Made by a program: the position numbers and the translations under genes
Part shown: positions 47,387-59,335 of the stretch, piece after piece
How the letters are laid out: every line of letters starts with the position of its first letter
How positions within the stretch are numbered: position 1 is the stretch's first letter
Notes under the pieces: generated by a model
The model's input: the letters and a program-made list of their open reading frames with translations, nothing else
What the model was told of the DNA's origin: nothing
Databases searched by the model: none
Source of the DNA: Apostichopus japonicus
Taxonomy: Eukaryota > Echinodermata > Holothuroidea > Aspidochirotida > Stichopodidae
DNA: 64,000 nt
Direction of reading: 5' to 3'
NCBI RefSeq assembly: GCF_037975245.1
Contig: NC_092567.1
Coordinates: 1,521,714 to 1,585,713 of the forward strand

Positions 47387-47630
47387 CAGGCGCGTGGCCA
47401 AGGGGGCAATAATGCCGCAATACATAGCATAGTATGATATCGTTAGTGATGCAAGGGTAGATGCAACTTACAAGGCCTGGGAAGTGCCATTTCCAGCGAT
47501 CTGGGAGGCATTTTCAGCTAAAAGTAAATGGTGGCGCTACACTTAAATAGTTTTCAATGCAGAATTTACGGCTCTGATAGTTTGCATACAAGTTCGCCCC
47601 TCCATTGGCAAATTCCTGGCTACGCGCCAG
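47387..47630 (-). mobile_element. hAT-like MITE (TSD TTAATCGG/TTAATTGG)
   Basis: 244-bp element of the same family as 28147-28430 in opposite orientation. Ends are CAGGCGCGTGGCCAAGGGGG and the complement CCTGGCTACGCGCCAG. The core ATGGTGGCGCTACACTTAAA and TTCCAGCGATCTGGGAGG are conserved. The 8-bp flanks differ at one base, consistent with an older insertion. Confidence 0.85.
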
Positions 47631-47771
47631 TTAATTGGTGACCATGCGATAAGCATTACTGAATAAAGAAAAAATGGATACATGAATAGTGTACTCCAGG
47701 ATCTCCTAAATACCCAATACCTTAATAATTTAGAGAGATTACATGCATAAAGTTTTAAAGCATCGCTCATT

Positions 47772-47848
<77 letters not shown>

Positions 47849-47860
47849 AATATATATATA

Positions 47861-47944
47861 AATGAAAATCGTAATGAGTCGGAAAATCAAGAACAGTGCA
47901 AAAACTTTCAGCCTCCACCGGGATTCGAACCACGGGACTCCCAC
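47861..47944 (-). repeat. tRNA-derived SINE fragment, unit 1
   Basis: On the minus strand GTGGGAGTCCCGTGGTTCGA is followed by ATCCCGGTGGAGGCTGAAAG and a T-rich tail. GGTTCGAATCC is a B-box/T-loop, and the flanking GGGAG...-type arms fit the 3' half of a class II-like tRNA. The A-box half is missing because (TA)n begins there, so it is not a functional tRNA gene. Confidence 0.5.
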
Positions 47945-48430
<486 letters not shown>

Positions 48431-48450
48431 TATGTATATATATATATAGC

Positions 48451-49178
48451 CTATATATCAAAAGGCAATCAAGAATGGTCAAAGTTTTTGGTTTGACCAT
48501 GATTTGACCATGGTTTGTTAAAGGTTTTATCAAATTTGACAATATTCCTCATCCCACTATGGAAGGTTTTTGGCATCTACACAAAAGACATGCCCTCAGA
48601 ATGCAATAACCTTAAAAATGATAACCACAACTGGTATATATGTATAAATTATATTAAATTTATACACAATATTTAATTATGTGTAATGACATAAGAAGTA
48701 ACATGTAACTATATGTACACTACTTATACACATGGATATGTAATTATACAAAAAAAACATGTAATTATGTGTAATGACATAACATGCAATACCATGGCAT
48801 AAACATGTTACATGTAAATGCAATATTAGCAGAACATGCATTAACATGTATTAAATTATGCACAGATGTATATGATACACACAATATCTAATAATGTGTT
48901 ATTACATTTACATGCAATAACATATAAACGTAATAAGATATAAGTGCATGTTATTACAAAACATGTGAGAAGACATGTGCAATTGCATAATTAATATCAA
49001 TGTAAGTATAACCACCCACAACAGCCCATGATCATGCTATATATATATATAGCACATTGATAGTTATTTTCATTTCATCATTTATTTGTTTTTCCTCAGT
49101 GTACAAAACTTGACATAGTGAAAAAGTAACATTAATTAACAAAAGTCATTGTACAATGGGAAGGGATGTTGTAAGGAT
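48451..49178. other. AT-rich gene-free stretch
   Basis: Contains many near-repeats of ACATGTAATTA / ATGTGTAATGACATA and a short AT palindrome near 49038-49053. A minus-strand AATAAA at 49184-49179 could be the polyadenylation signal of the FN3 gene if its last visible exon is terminal. Confidence 0.4.
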
Positions 49179-49261
49179 TTTATTCCCCAAAATAGGTTAT
49201 GTAGGATCTCGGGGCCTTACTGGAGATCCCAAATTTAACGGAACGAGTGTATAACACTCAC

Positions 49262-49525
49262 CTGTTCTGCCGTGGGCGTTGCCGACCAATTCTGTGGCAC
49301 CTTGCACAATGATGTTCACCTGAATGTTATAGTCTGTACTGTCACTCAAGTTGGGAATGGTAAATGGAGACCCCGCAAAGCTAGTCAGCGTTCTAGTAAC
49401 TCCAAAGTTGTCTGTGTAATGGATCTGATAGGAGGTTGCTTCTGGAATTTCGGTGAAATCGACCGTGATTGCATCAGTGGTAGTCGACAGGACGTTCACT
49501 ACACCAGATGGCGTTCCTACAGGTA
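49262..49525 (-). CDS. FN3 gene exon 6 (last visible)
   Basis: 264 bp, acceptor ATCAAACAG (chosen because the nearer TGTAG would create a stop at the junction), donor ACAG|GTGAGT. Encodes AITVDFTEIPEATSYQIHYT and IPNLSDSTDYNIQVNIIVQG. Reading through the donor adds 21 codons to a TAA at 49197, followed 13 bases on by AATAAA, so a terminal-exon isoform is possible. Confidence 0.8.
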
Positions 49526-52500
49526 CTGTTTGATCGAAAATTTAAATAATATAAAGCACTTGTAATAAGTATACACTCAATCGCAGTGAACAAAACTGAC
49601 GGGTAAATCGACGAAAAACTTGTTTAAAAATGGCATTCTTAACACAAGACTCGAAAATTTAAAAACATAATTATCTGTTGAACTGGCAACTAATGAGGAG
49701 AGCAAAAAATGCGGGAGTCTGAATGATCTTCAAAGTTAAGATCTAACAGTCAACATTCTATATGGCATGGTTTTCTTTTTCTTCTTTTCTTGAACAAATT
49801 AAAACAACTTACATGTTCTTGCATTGCTATCACCTGCATAGAAAGCCTGATTGTCAATGAAGACCTCCACTCTGGCTTCGTAGAAGGTGTTATGATCAAG
49901 TCCTGTGAAGCTAAACTGTGTGGCTGCGCCGTCCAGTTGTTGCACACCCACCATCTGGTTGTTCTCGTCCACCAGCGTGATAAGGTAAGCCATTGTATTC
50001 TGGTAGGCGTCCCATAGCACATTCAGTCTTGAAGAAGTGATACTGTCGATCTGAACGTTTCCGTCAACGTCCGCTATGAAGCAAGTGAGAGACGGAAAAA
50101 TGCAAAGAACTGTTCCATGCAATGAACTTTAATGCATATAAAGAAGAAAGTGATACATGAATAGTGAACTCCATGCGAGATCTCCTAAATACCCAATACA
50201 TGTATACAAAATTGCAAAATTAGCAATCATTTAGAGAAATTTCATTTTATATAAGGTTTTGAAAACATCGTGGCTCAATCCATTTTAACTGTCTGCAATA
50301 TTGTAATGAACGTCTAATGAAAAGAGAAATTAAATGTGGGAAATGATCCCGAATAAATGCTTATCACTTTACTTGAAGGATTGGCCAATATCTATACCTT
50401 TATAAACGAAGACTTTGACTAGTCTTGATTGCCTTGTGTCAATATAGGGACGGAAAAAACAGATCACCAAACTGCCGTTTTGTTTGTTTTAATGTTATTT
50501 TGTATACTTTATTAACTTTTACCTTAAATATTTATAAATATTTATACTAGAACCTCTTTTCTTAAATGGATATTCAGATGGCAGGACGATACAGTACAAC
50601 AATTATACATGACAAAGACAGAAAGTCCACACTGTTAGTTAAAATTTCCATCTCAATATCTCGTCCTTAAACTCAATATATGGTTCATTGAATGAAACCT
50701 ATTTCGACTTGCTAAATCCTTGATTCTTCCTCCCTACAGAGTTTCACTGGAGGTGGTTTGTGATGTCATGAACAGCAAATGCTATACTTTGCTATCAAAA
50801 TCTCCATATTGATACATTTGGAATGTTTGCTTAGCTTAGCTGTCAAGGTTTCCCTGCAGTTACATTCGCGTCAAAATGCAAACATTTTGCTTCTTAGAAA
50901 TCTGAAGTTTCCGACATGAAAGAAAGGAGAGGTATATTATAAGGCAAGACAAAAAAAATATTTTCAGCTTAATGGTAGTTATGACATCATTCACTGTGCT
51001 GTTGCCACAACAACAAAAAAATACAGAGGATTAAAGTTGATAATTATCTAATCTATCTCGCTCCACATTTAAAACTGCACAGTGATAAACAGAGCAAGTT
51101 TTCTTTACTCTATGAAGACATTTTTACGATAATGACATAGTGTCTACCAGATAGTTCCAGCATCTGGTTGTCCTTACCTATTGGAACAAAATCTGTAGGT
51201 CCCAGATCACTCCATATCTGTTGGTCGATGGGACCAGCGTACGTGTAGACCCCAAAATCGTACGCAACGTCAGCTTGCAATCCACTTACATCGAAGACCA
51301 GCATGTTGCTATCCAGATATGTTTCTGCTCACTATTCAGGACAACCACATAGCCATCAAAGGTCCCTGTGGTAGGTGGTGTCCATTTAAACATGACTGTG
51401 TCCAACCCTGTCTGTGTTATGACAGCAAATTCTGGGGAGAAGGGACCTGAAAAGGGAAATAGTTAACTTGTCAATACTCCTCCTTGGAATTTCCTGCCTT
51501 TTCTGCACAGCTTGCTGCTTTTCATGTTTTCTTTCCTTTTTAGTTTTACTCATTACTTTTTATTGTCCTTCTGAGGATCAATGAAGTTATTCATACTCTT
51601 ACTCTATTAATCTTCCCATTCCTTTGCACAATTGTATATTGGCTGGTGAAAACTATGAGGTACAGGATGGACGCTGTAGATGAGCAAATCGACGTGAGTA
51701 CTGTACGAACGTACTCCCAACATTTAAATTCAATACTTTAACATTGGTCGCAATCCAACAAACCATTAGTATGGAGAGTACCACCTCTCCTCACCCGACG
51801 CACCCATTCAAGTACATTGTATTCAGCACCAAAAAGTGGTGCAAACAATAATTATTACATTGAATAGGAGTCGATAAAGCATAATACATGAAAGAGATGA
51901 GAAAAAAGGGAGGAAAGGACAAAACCCAACAAAGAGTTATACTTATTGCACATGGGAATCAAAAAACAAAGGAAATAAACCTATTGCACCAAAGAATGAA
52001 AACCTGATAAGCATCCAGACGAAGGTACGTTTGTAATCCCCCTACTTTCCCAAGGCTCACTAAAGGAAAGTGGATTAGCTGCACACTACTCAAAACTGCT
52101 AGTACTGATATTAATGAATTTCTTTAATTTCTTTTACTTGATTTGGATTTTTATTGTTATGTGTTCTATTCTTTGCTTCCTTTTTTTTTCTTGCTTTCTT
52201 GCATAGGAGTGTTCTTCTTTCTTAAGCCACAAGACTTCTTAGAAGACTTCTTTTCACAAATTTCCATCCTGTTTTCTTATCTTAATTAACCGAAATGTGT
52301 TTATTGGTATTGAAAAATAAAATAAATGATATGGAATGAAATAAAATCAACTTGTTACATTAATTGGAATCAAGTTTCTTTTTATATTTTGATACAAACT
52401 TCCCTTAGAAATGCAATTCATTAGTTTGACTGTACAAGTCCAATTGTTTTTTGTTTTTTTTAAAGATATCTGATTTGCTCTTTGCATGTCACATTTCGAG

Positions 52501-55500
52501 ACAAAGGTTTCAGGGCAACAGCAATTTTCAGAACTGAATGGAAGCCTTCATTACTCTTATTATAAATGTTTTAATTAGTGGCTACATCTAAGAGAGTGTC
52601 ATAGTTTGCTCAAATGTAGGCTTCCTTTGTAAGACATCCCCCTATGTTTGTAAAAATTCACAAACTAAAATGCAGGTGATATTAACTCAGCTTGTTTTAA
52701 TTTTCAAAAATTCTCAATATAAAGACCGTTATCTAATCTTTTGGGAACATGCCCCTACGACTCAAACTCGTTCCATAAATTCTTCCACTCAAAGTTCAGC
52801 CTCCGTCTCCTCCACCCCACCCTGATTAAGGCCACAAAACTGCGAATATGAACTAACGTGTGTAAACTACTTCCGGACCGACGTATGGTTGAGGAATTAT
52901 ATTTCCGTCTTGAATAGCATCAATCTGCAGGGAGTACTCAGTTGCTGGGGTTAAGTTTTGGAATAGCTCTGAGAACATATCAGCTGTGGCGCCAGAGTCG
53001 ATTGTCCTCGTAATCAGTTGCGTCGGATCTGCAGGGTCCGTGATGGTGATGAAGTATTGTATGGTGTTCGTATCAGGATTGTGCTGCCATTCCAATACCA
53101 TTGTAGTCTCCGTTAGCTGGCTAATCTGGAACAAGGTGTCAGCTGAATCAAACAACAACAAACTTGAGTGAGTTAAAAATAACTAAAAGCGCAATGAATG
53201 ATGTCAAAGATGGTGCTGGCTTGGATACAGAATTTAAAGGAATTTAAAGGGAATTTGAAAGGAATTTAAAGGAATATTCTAGTGGCACAAATATCAAATT
53301 CTTATTTAAGAGAAACCAAATCTCAATAGCTTTTACCTAAAATTTGAGATAGATCTGTTGTTATCAACATGTAATATATTTTGACTGGCTTAAACTTTCA
53401 GTAACTCCAGGAAGTGGATCGCAGCAAGTGATCCGCAATGTCATCCAGGAGGGGAAATGTTCAGCGAAAAGTTTTACGCAATCTTGAATCTTCTTGAAAC
53501 CTAATAGATGCGGAACGCTTTTTCAGCTGTCAATATTTCCCTGTAGTTAGGATTTTATCCAAATGAATGCAACTTTTTGCAGAAATATGATTTTTTTCTG
53601 TGGATAAATGATTGAAATATTATATTTGACATCATTCAATCTGCTGTTACCTGATGCACTAACCAAATGTCACAACCTAAAAAATCCATAATTTTACATC
53701 ACAAAATGCTATGAGGATGTGGTTTTTACCTGCAGGTCCAGAACATGTACTTCAAATCGCTTCTATAAAGCGACCAAACCCACTCCAGTCACTAAAAAAA
53801 TCATTTCAAGGAAACTGTGAATCCGTGTGGGCACCCTACAGTGGCGCAAGCAGCAACTTTTACCAAACCCTATGCTTATTCTCCTTAACATTTGAAACCG
53901 CTACAGAGATTATCATTAGACATACACATGCTGCAAAACTTTTATTAAAAGATAGACAAAATTCTTTCCCACCGCTAGTTGAAAATCTTCCTCCACATCT
54001 TTATTCATCTAGATAGAATCCATGGCTTATCGACTTAGATTTACCATCTGATAAACGCCATCTGTACTTCAGGAAATGGACCTCAGTAAGTATGTAGTCT
54101 TTGTAGTTGTCATCATGATCACTGCACACTGTCTTCAAAGCATTAACTTCCTAATTAATTCTTATTGTTAATTTATCCCTTTGGAATGTAAAAACAGTTG
54201 GAATTATGCTCGCTTTAAAAGCTGTCAAGGTTCTCTGACGACGAAACAGCTTACTCGACTATAGGTGCAAGATTGAGGAAGAATATTTTGTGCCTGAATG
54301 GATAAATGGTTTACACATAATAGATGTAAATTATTGTATCATATTGCAAGAATAAACCAAACAGAAGATGGTAATAGCAAATTGAAGCTTTTGAACAAGT
54401 AACGTTTTGACATCAGAGACCGCCTAGTTCTGTGATCCATTCCCTGGATAAATAGATAACTGCATTGTAAACCAATCTACAGAGACAGGTCTTCAAGAGA
54501 ATAAAAATGTCACCTAACATCCACTCAATTTAATACTGCAAATCCCAAGAAGTTAAGACGACTGCATCGCAACAAACACCCCACCCCTTTCCCCACTATG
54601 CACAAAGTAACATTCACAGGGCATAGGATAACATACCCTTGACAAACTCAGCAACATCACAAGACACTTACAGACGAATGAAGCTTGACATTAATTAAAA
54701 TACATTCTTTTCATTTTGTTTACATATGAAACATGCACTTTGACTTTGTTTCTTTTTCAGCTTCAAGTCCATAGATTGCCTCAAGAAAGTAATGAATGTT
54801 TACAATCCTTACCTAATGTGACAGGCGTTGTATCTGCTTCTGAAAATATCGCAGTAGTACTCCACAATCCGAGGTCATTTCTTTTTAAAAATCGAGGAGC
54901 AGCGACTGTAAAAAAATAACTGGTTCTGCTAATATCAAGGTCGATCCTCATGGCTGTGGTTTCCCCCGGGGAGTAAACGAACAGTACAAAACTGGTATAA
55001 CCTGCAGTGGCGTCCACACCCCATCGTATAGCTGTTCTTGTACCGACAGCCTGGAAACTTCCCTCAACTGGCGGAGGAGAGGCTGTCAAAGATAGAAGGG
55101 AACTGAATTTCATAGCATATTTGAAAGTAGTTACTTGCAAGCTAAAGCGGACTTCGCATTGCATAATTTTGGTTCTTGAAATGACCATGAATGTTTTTAC
55201 AATCTTTCACTGCCTAATAAGGCTTGTTAATAAATCAGCTCCTTTCAGATAAGGCCACACAAACACACAGATAGAGCTTTCAAAGAGACGCAAACCCAAC
55301 CATGAAATATGTGACAGAAATGCTTGTTTTGAAAAACTACAAAGCTACCACACTGGAGCAGTTCTAGGGTCTGACAACTACATGCCTACCAACTTATTCT
55401 TTGAAGACTCATCAAAATGAGAAGGCTTGAAGTTAGCCCGTGTTCATCCATGATATAATCACATGGATATGATTTCAAAATTCTTCTGTTGGCTTTCTAA

Positions 55501-55904
55501 CCCTTGGAATGTACATATTAACTGTTAGAAACTATAAACTACTCACGTGGAACAGAGTCTTGAGTCACAATTTGTATAGTTGCAGCAGGACCCTCCACGC
55601 CATTCCTCCTAGATACAATTCTATTGTCGATCGTCAGCTGGGGTTGGTTGACTGGAATGTTCAACGGTGTGAATTTCCAGGCGAAAGGCCCATTGGCAGA
55701 TATGACCTCTGATGTAGTCGGACCTCCTGCTATACTGAATTGATAAAGGTAGTCATCAACAACATCCGTGCTCGGACTAAAACTGAGCGGAAGGTAGGTC
55801 CGATAACCAGCTTCAGGGAGTGGTCCAGCCAATATAAACTGTACGAAAAAAATCCCGTGGAGGAGCTGTGCAAAATTATTAGAATAAAAAAGTGTAGTTT
55901 TCAT
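49262..55904 (-). CDS. Probably secreted FN3-repeat protein, six exons visible (one with a frameshift)
   Basis: Six exons on the minus strand each encode about one fibronectin type III-like domain: 55904-55547, 55082-54813, 53142-52858, 51446-51178, 50073-49813 and 49525-49262. All junctions after exon 1 are phase 1, the classic arrangement of shuffled extracellular FN3 modules. The first exon starts with ATG 55904 and KTTLFYSN followed by a hydrophobic stretch (LLHGIFFVQFILAG) that fits a signal peptide. The visible product is about 569 residues if one missing base in exon 4 is allowed for. No transmembrane segment is seen, and more exons may lie downstream of the GTGAGT donor at 49261. Introns are 0.25-1.8 kb. 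FN3 proteins mediate extracellular binding, but the ligand cannot be told. Individual domains are divergent and lack Ig or kinase partners in the window. Confidence 0.75.
49813..50073 (-). CDS. FN3 gene exon 5
   Basis: 261 bp, acceptor GCTTCATAG, donor ACAT|GTAAGT, phase 1-1. Encodes SRLNVLWDAYQNTMAYLITL and FTGLDHNTFYEARVEVFIDN, a canonical FN3 pattern with strand B tryptophan and the L-x-x-x-T-x-Y motif. Confidence 0.85.
51178..51446 (-). CDS. FN3 gene exon 4, one-base frameshift
   Basis: Acceptor CCTTTTCAG, donor ATAG|GTAAGG. The upstream frame reads FKWTPPTTGTFDGYVVVLNS and the downstream frame DSNMLVFDVSGLQADVAYDF, together a complete FN3 domain. The two halves are in different frames, and the exon is 269 bp where phase 1-1 demands a multiple of three. 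The break lies at about 51290-51330, most simply at the AAA run at 51325-51323. It is either a consensus error or a disabling allele. Confidence 0.75.
52858..53142 (-). CDS. FN3 gene exon 3
   Basis: 285 bp, acceptor TTGATTCAG, donor ACAC|GTTAGT, phase 1-1. It is the clearest FN3 domain here: TMVLEWQHNPDTNTIQYFIT then FQNLTPATEYSLQIDAIQDG. It has the W of strand B and the L-T-P-A-T-E-Y signature of strands E-F. Confidence 0.85.
54813..55082 (-). CDS. FN3 gene exon 2
   Basis: 270 bp, acceptor TTTGACAG, donor TTAG|GTAAGG, phase 1-1. Encodes PPPVEGSFQAVGTRTAIRWG through YTSFVLFVYSPGE. The T-x-x-R-W core and Y-x-x-F-V-L strand fit an FN3 sandwich. The usual L-x-P-x-T-x-Y motif is weak. Confidence 0.75.
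55547..55904 (-). CDS. FN3 gene exon 1: signal peptide plus divergent FN3-like domain
   Basis: The donor CCAC|GTGAGT gives phase 1. After the hydrophobic leader come LPEAGYRTYLPLSFSP and a C-terminal half (TIDNRIVSRRNGVEGPAATI) that fits FN3 strands F-G with the N-x-x-G-x-x-G-P-A turn. An acceptor-like TTTTTTTCGTACAG inside the exon (exon would begin at 55838, phase 0) offers an alternative start, spliced to an upstream exon such as 58107-57832. Confidence 0.65.
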
Positions 55905-56018
55905 TTACGCAGAGATGGTGTCTTTATGTATATTCCCTCTGTCCCCCCCATCCTGATGCCATCAGTATCTGAAAGATGCAATTTTACTACTTCGCAATCT
56001 CTTTGCCAAATTAACTGA

Positions 56019-57831
56019 TACAATTGAAGTGTCCATTAATCCCTTAAAGTACGAAACGGTTTTTAACTTAAGCTGGGATCTTTCCAGCCCCTGTTCTTGC
56101 ACCGATCTCAGATTTTGAATAATGTCGCCAAATTTAAGAACAATGAAAGTTCTGATAACGACGAATAAAATACTGTTCAGTTGTTTTCGAAATTTGTTCG
56201 GCAAGGGTCGTTTTGGGTATTTTAAACAATTTTCATGATTAATTACATTATATTGTACTATAAACGTAAAATTTAACCAACAAAACGCCCGCAGGAGTTT
56301 CCCCCCTTTTCCACTGAATTAATTAATTTGAATTACTTCATATTGTTTCATAAACTTTTTTTTTTGCTTCTTATCGTTCATTTTTAAAGAGGTTTTCCTT
56401 TCATACAAAAAAAAATAATAACCATAATTATCATCCTAGGCTACATCCTTTGTGTTCTCAATTTACCATTTTTTTGAAGTATGGGTCAGAAAGTACGGTA
56501 ATGTGTGTGAACACAAAATGTGGTTGTGTGCATGGGTAACGGATGTAGGTTCTCCTTCCTTGTTACGTCAGAGGGTGGAAGGTCAGAATCAAAGATCAAT
56601 TACCCATAACCAGGCATTATAAGCGTACGAAAATGACAAAGTGGCTGAAAGCCTTCGAAACCCACGTGGGATATTGGACACTGCAGGTTTACATCGCATT
56701 TCTTAATATAAAACGCTAAAGATCATGAATCAAAGGAGGTCAAAGGTCAAACTTGACGAAATTTGTGCAAAACGACGTTTTTCACACTTCTCTATTATTA
56801 TTTAGTCCCTGGTCTCAACCAAGGTTCTCCTTATTTTTATTTTACACTAAAAAAGTGTATTACAATTAAGGAATATAACATATATTATTTGCGGTATATT
56901 GTGGTTCCGTATGAATCACGTGGTGATTAATATTTACTGTACACGCCTTGTGAACAAATATTGCATGCATGATGATGTAGTTGAAGATAATTGTAGAAAT
57001 GGACGTACCAAACCTTCAATACAGTGAAACACACAAGCTGTAACTACAGATTAATCAACTTGTAAGTCTCAATCAATTGGCAATGTTACGTATTCGGTGA
57101 TTCGTGAGAAAGGTAATAATATTTTTCATATCTTTATGACGGAAATTGATAATTTTATTTGTTTACGACTTAAATTTACACCATACGCTATACTGCTTAT
57201 GCATTTCAGCTTATCTCAGTAATGGAGTTGTATACCAGCATGAAGTATCATAGACGTAACGCAAGTTCATAATCCGTAGTCAATATTTTATTGTGCGTGT
57301 AGGAGCATTCGCAAGGGAGTTGATAGGGACGGAAAGGAAGGTTTCATGCAGTCTACTTGGTTGAAGAATTGAGAAACACCCTCTAGAAGATCTTGTTCCA
57401 ATCACTGCTATAGGGTTCGATTAGGGGCAGGTATCATATCTTAGTTAGAAAACCAGGAAGAGGCCAAAGAACAGGTGGGGTTTGGCAAGATAATGCTTCT
57501 GAACTGAAGATGCCCTTTGCAATATTATGAAAAGACGGATGTATTTCTCAACATTAACAAACGGAGTTGTCACGAACCAAATTATCTTGTCGAAATGTGC
57601 ATATGTTGCCAAAACGTTAAAACTAGTAAATATCAAGATTTTTCATATTAAACTTTCACGGTTTTATATGAGCTTTGAATATTTGACATGCTATGGCAGT
57701 ATTTAGATAAAATGGTGATATTTCGAGAGAGATAGAGATACAACATTTTGTCATAAAATATTGCTTTCTTTTCTTTCAGTTTTGTCATGAAATGGCTATT
57801 TTATTTAATATTCTTTGTTACAGGCACTTAC
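56019..57831. other. Gene-free stretch, probably 5' flank or first intron of the FN3 gene
   Basis: AT-rich with no supported exon. Contains T-runs near 56360 and 56410. Short frames here have no motifs. Confidence 0.4.
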
Positions 57832-58107
57832 CGGGCTGTGCTTTATAACATATAATCTACCGTGTGAGGAGTATTCCTTCACAACTTGGGGACAAGTCTT
57901 GAAAGAATAATCGTCTAAAACACAAATTGGTAAGTTCATGAATTCTTGACTGAACATTTGAAACTTTGTTTCATGTCCTTCTTCCCAAATAGTTTCCTTT
58001 GAGGCCAATGCTGAGATATCTTTAGGCAAGCCTTGAATCATATATAGAGTTGTTCTCATTACACAGTGACAATTGTTGCTTTCTTTTAATATAACGATAA
58101 ATCCCAG
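57832..58107 (-). CDS. Unidentified exon (92 codons, phase 0-0)
   Basis: A strong acceptor CCGGTTTTTCAG and donor CCCG|GTAAGTG bound an open 276-bp segment encoding LGFIVILKESNNCHCVMRTT, then EFMNLPICVLDDYSFKTCPQ and SSHGRLYVIKHSP. Four cysteines are present and no domain is recognised. It could join in frame to the internal acceptor in FN3 exon 1 (phase 0), or belong to a separate minus-strand gene. No start codon or upstream exon was found between here and the TRIM gene. Confidence 0.5.
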
Positions 58108-58561
58108 CTGAAAAACCGGAAATACCAGATGACGCAGATGAGCGATTACCTCGTCTTTATTTTTAATACCAAAACACAAAAATAAAGTATGTTACATTTT
58201 CGATTATTCCTGTTAATAACGTGCTTGCTACTTTAGATATCAGTTACCACACGAAAATTAGGACAAATCACGAATCAATATACTAGTGACATCCAATAAG
58301 GTAAGGACGTTAACATGTTTCAGTAATTACTTGAAAATCAGCAATTGTCTTTAAAAATGAAAAATAGACATAAGATAATTCCGGGATCCCTGCTATAGTA
58401 ATATTCTCGTTAGATTCGATGAGTCTTCAATAAATCAAACTTGTCTTCTTCCTTTTGTCCTTATCACCCTCGACTAACAATATAAGCAACCAATGTTACG
58501 GTATTATTTAAGTACAGCTTTGAAAGGTTTTCTATGTACATTTTCCCTTCTTTTATGACAG

Positions 58562-58611
58562 GAGACAGGGACTTGACCGGTGACTTCAGTAACCTACATC
58601 GCAAGACTGAT
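58562..58611 (+). other. Possible 5' UTR exon of the TRIM gene
   Basis: A pyrimidine-rich TTTTCCCTTCTTTTATGACAG acceptor and a GAT|GTAAGA donor bound 50 bp on the plus strand, 1.8 kb upstream of the TRIM coding exon. That coding exon is itself preceded by an acceptor-like TTCTCTAG at 60405. Motif-based suggestion only. Confidence 0.2.
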
Positions 58612-59054
58612 GTAAGAAAAGTTAGTATTCATTAACAACGACGAAACAGTTAATTTTCAACTAAAATATTCACATCGCGCTGCTATCCAACAGGTGGAAT
58701 TTGCTGTGTGGAGTTGATTTTCCAGCATCAACCTTTAACGTACCCTCTGTCCAGAAGGGTAATTTCAAAGATTCTCTTCCCTCCAAAAAACAAAAACAAA
58801 GAGTAACTTTTCTTGCAGTCTGTAGTATATAATCAAACATTTCTATGGCAACAGATCGATTGGCAACACTTTAAATCCTAGTTGGATCCTTCCTAATCAC
58901 ACCATATCAGCGATGAAGTTTACGTAAACGCCCAATATTTAATATAGCGTCGAAGATTCATGATCTACATAACTTTCATTACTTACATAAACCGAAGGTT
59001 GGAAAGTTTACATCAATTAGAAGACATGCATATCAATTTGCTGACCATTAAAAG

Positions 59055-59335
59055 TTATGTGACGTGTATGGTTGGCACAGTGGACCAATTCAGAAATTTA
59101 TGCTGACATATATTCTATTTAATGCTGACATAAATTCGATTCAATGTTCATATTAATTCGATTTTAGCAGACATAAATTCCATTTAATGCAAACATTAAT
59201 TCTGAGCCAATCAGGAGGCGGTTTTATATGTCTACATAAAACATATTTATTGTGGGCATAAATTCGAATTCATACAGACATATATTTGAATAATATGCGA
59301 AGCACGTCACATGAGCCTCCATGGTTGGTAAGGCT
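59055..59335 (+). repeat. Dispersed repeat, copy 2 (partner at 4.98-5.15 kb)
   Basis: Begins near GACGTGTATGGTTGGCACAG and ends near CCTCCATGGTTGG. The interior has five or more units like GCTGACATAAATTCGATTCA and TATATGTCTACATAAAAC. Opposite orientation to copy 1 and longer. Confidence 0.6.
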
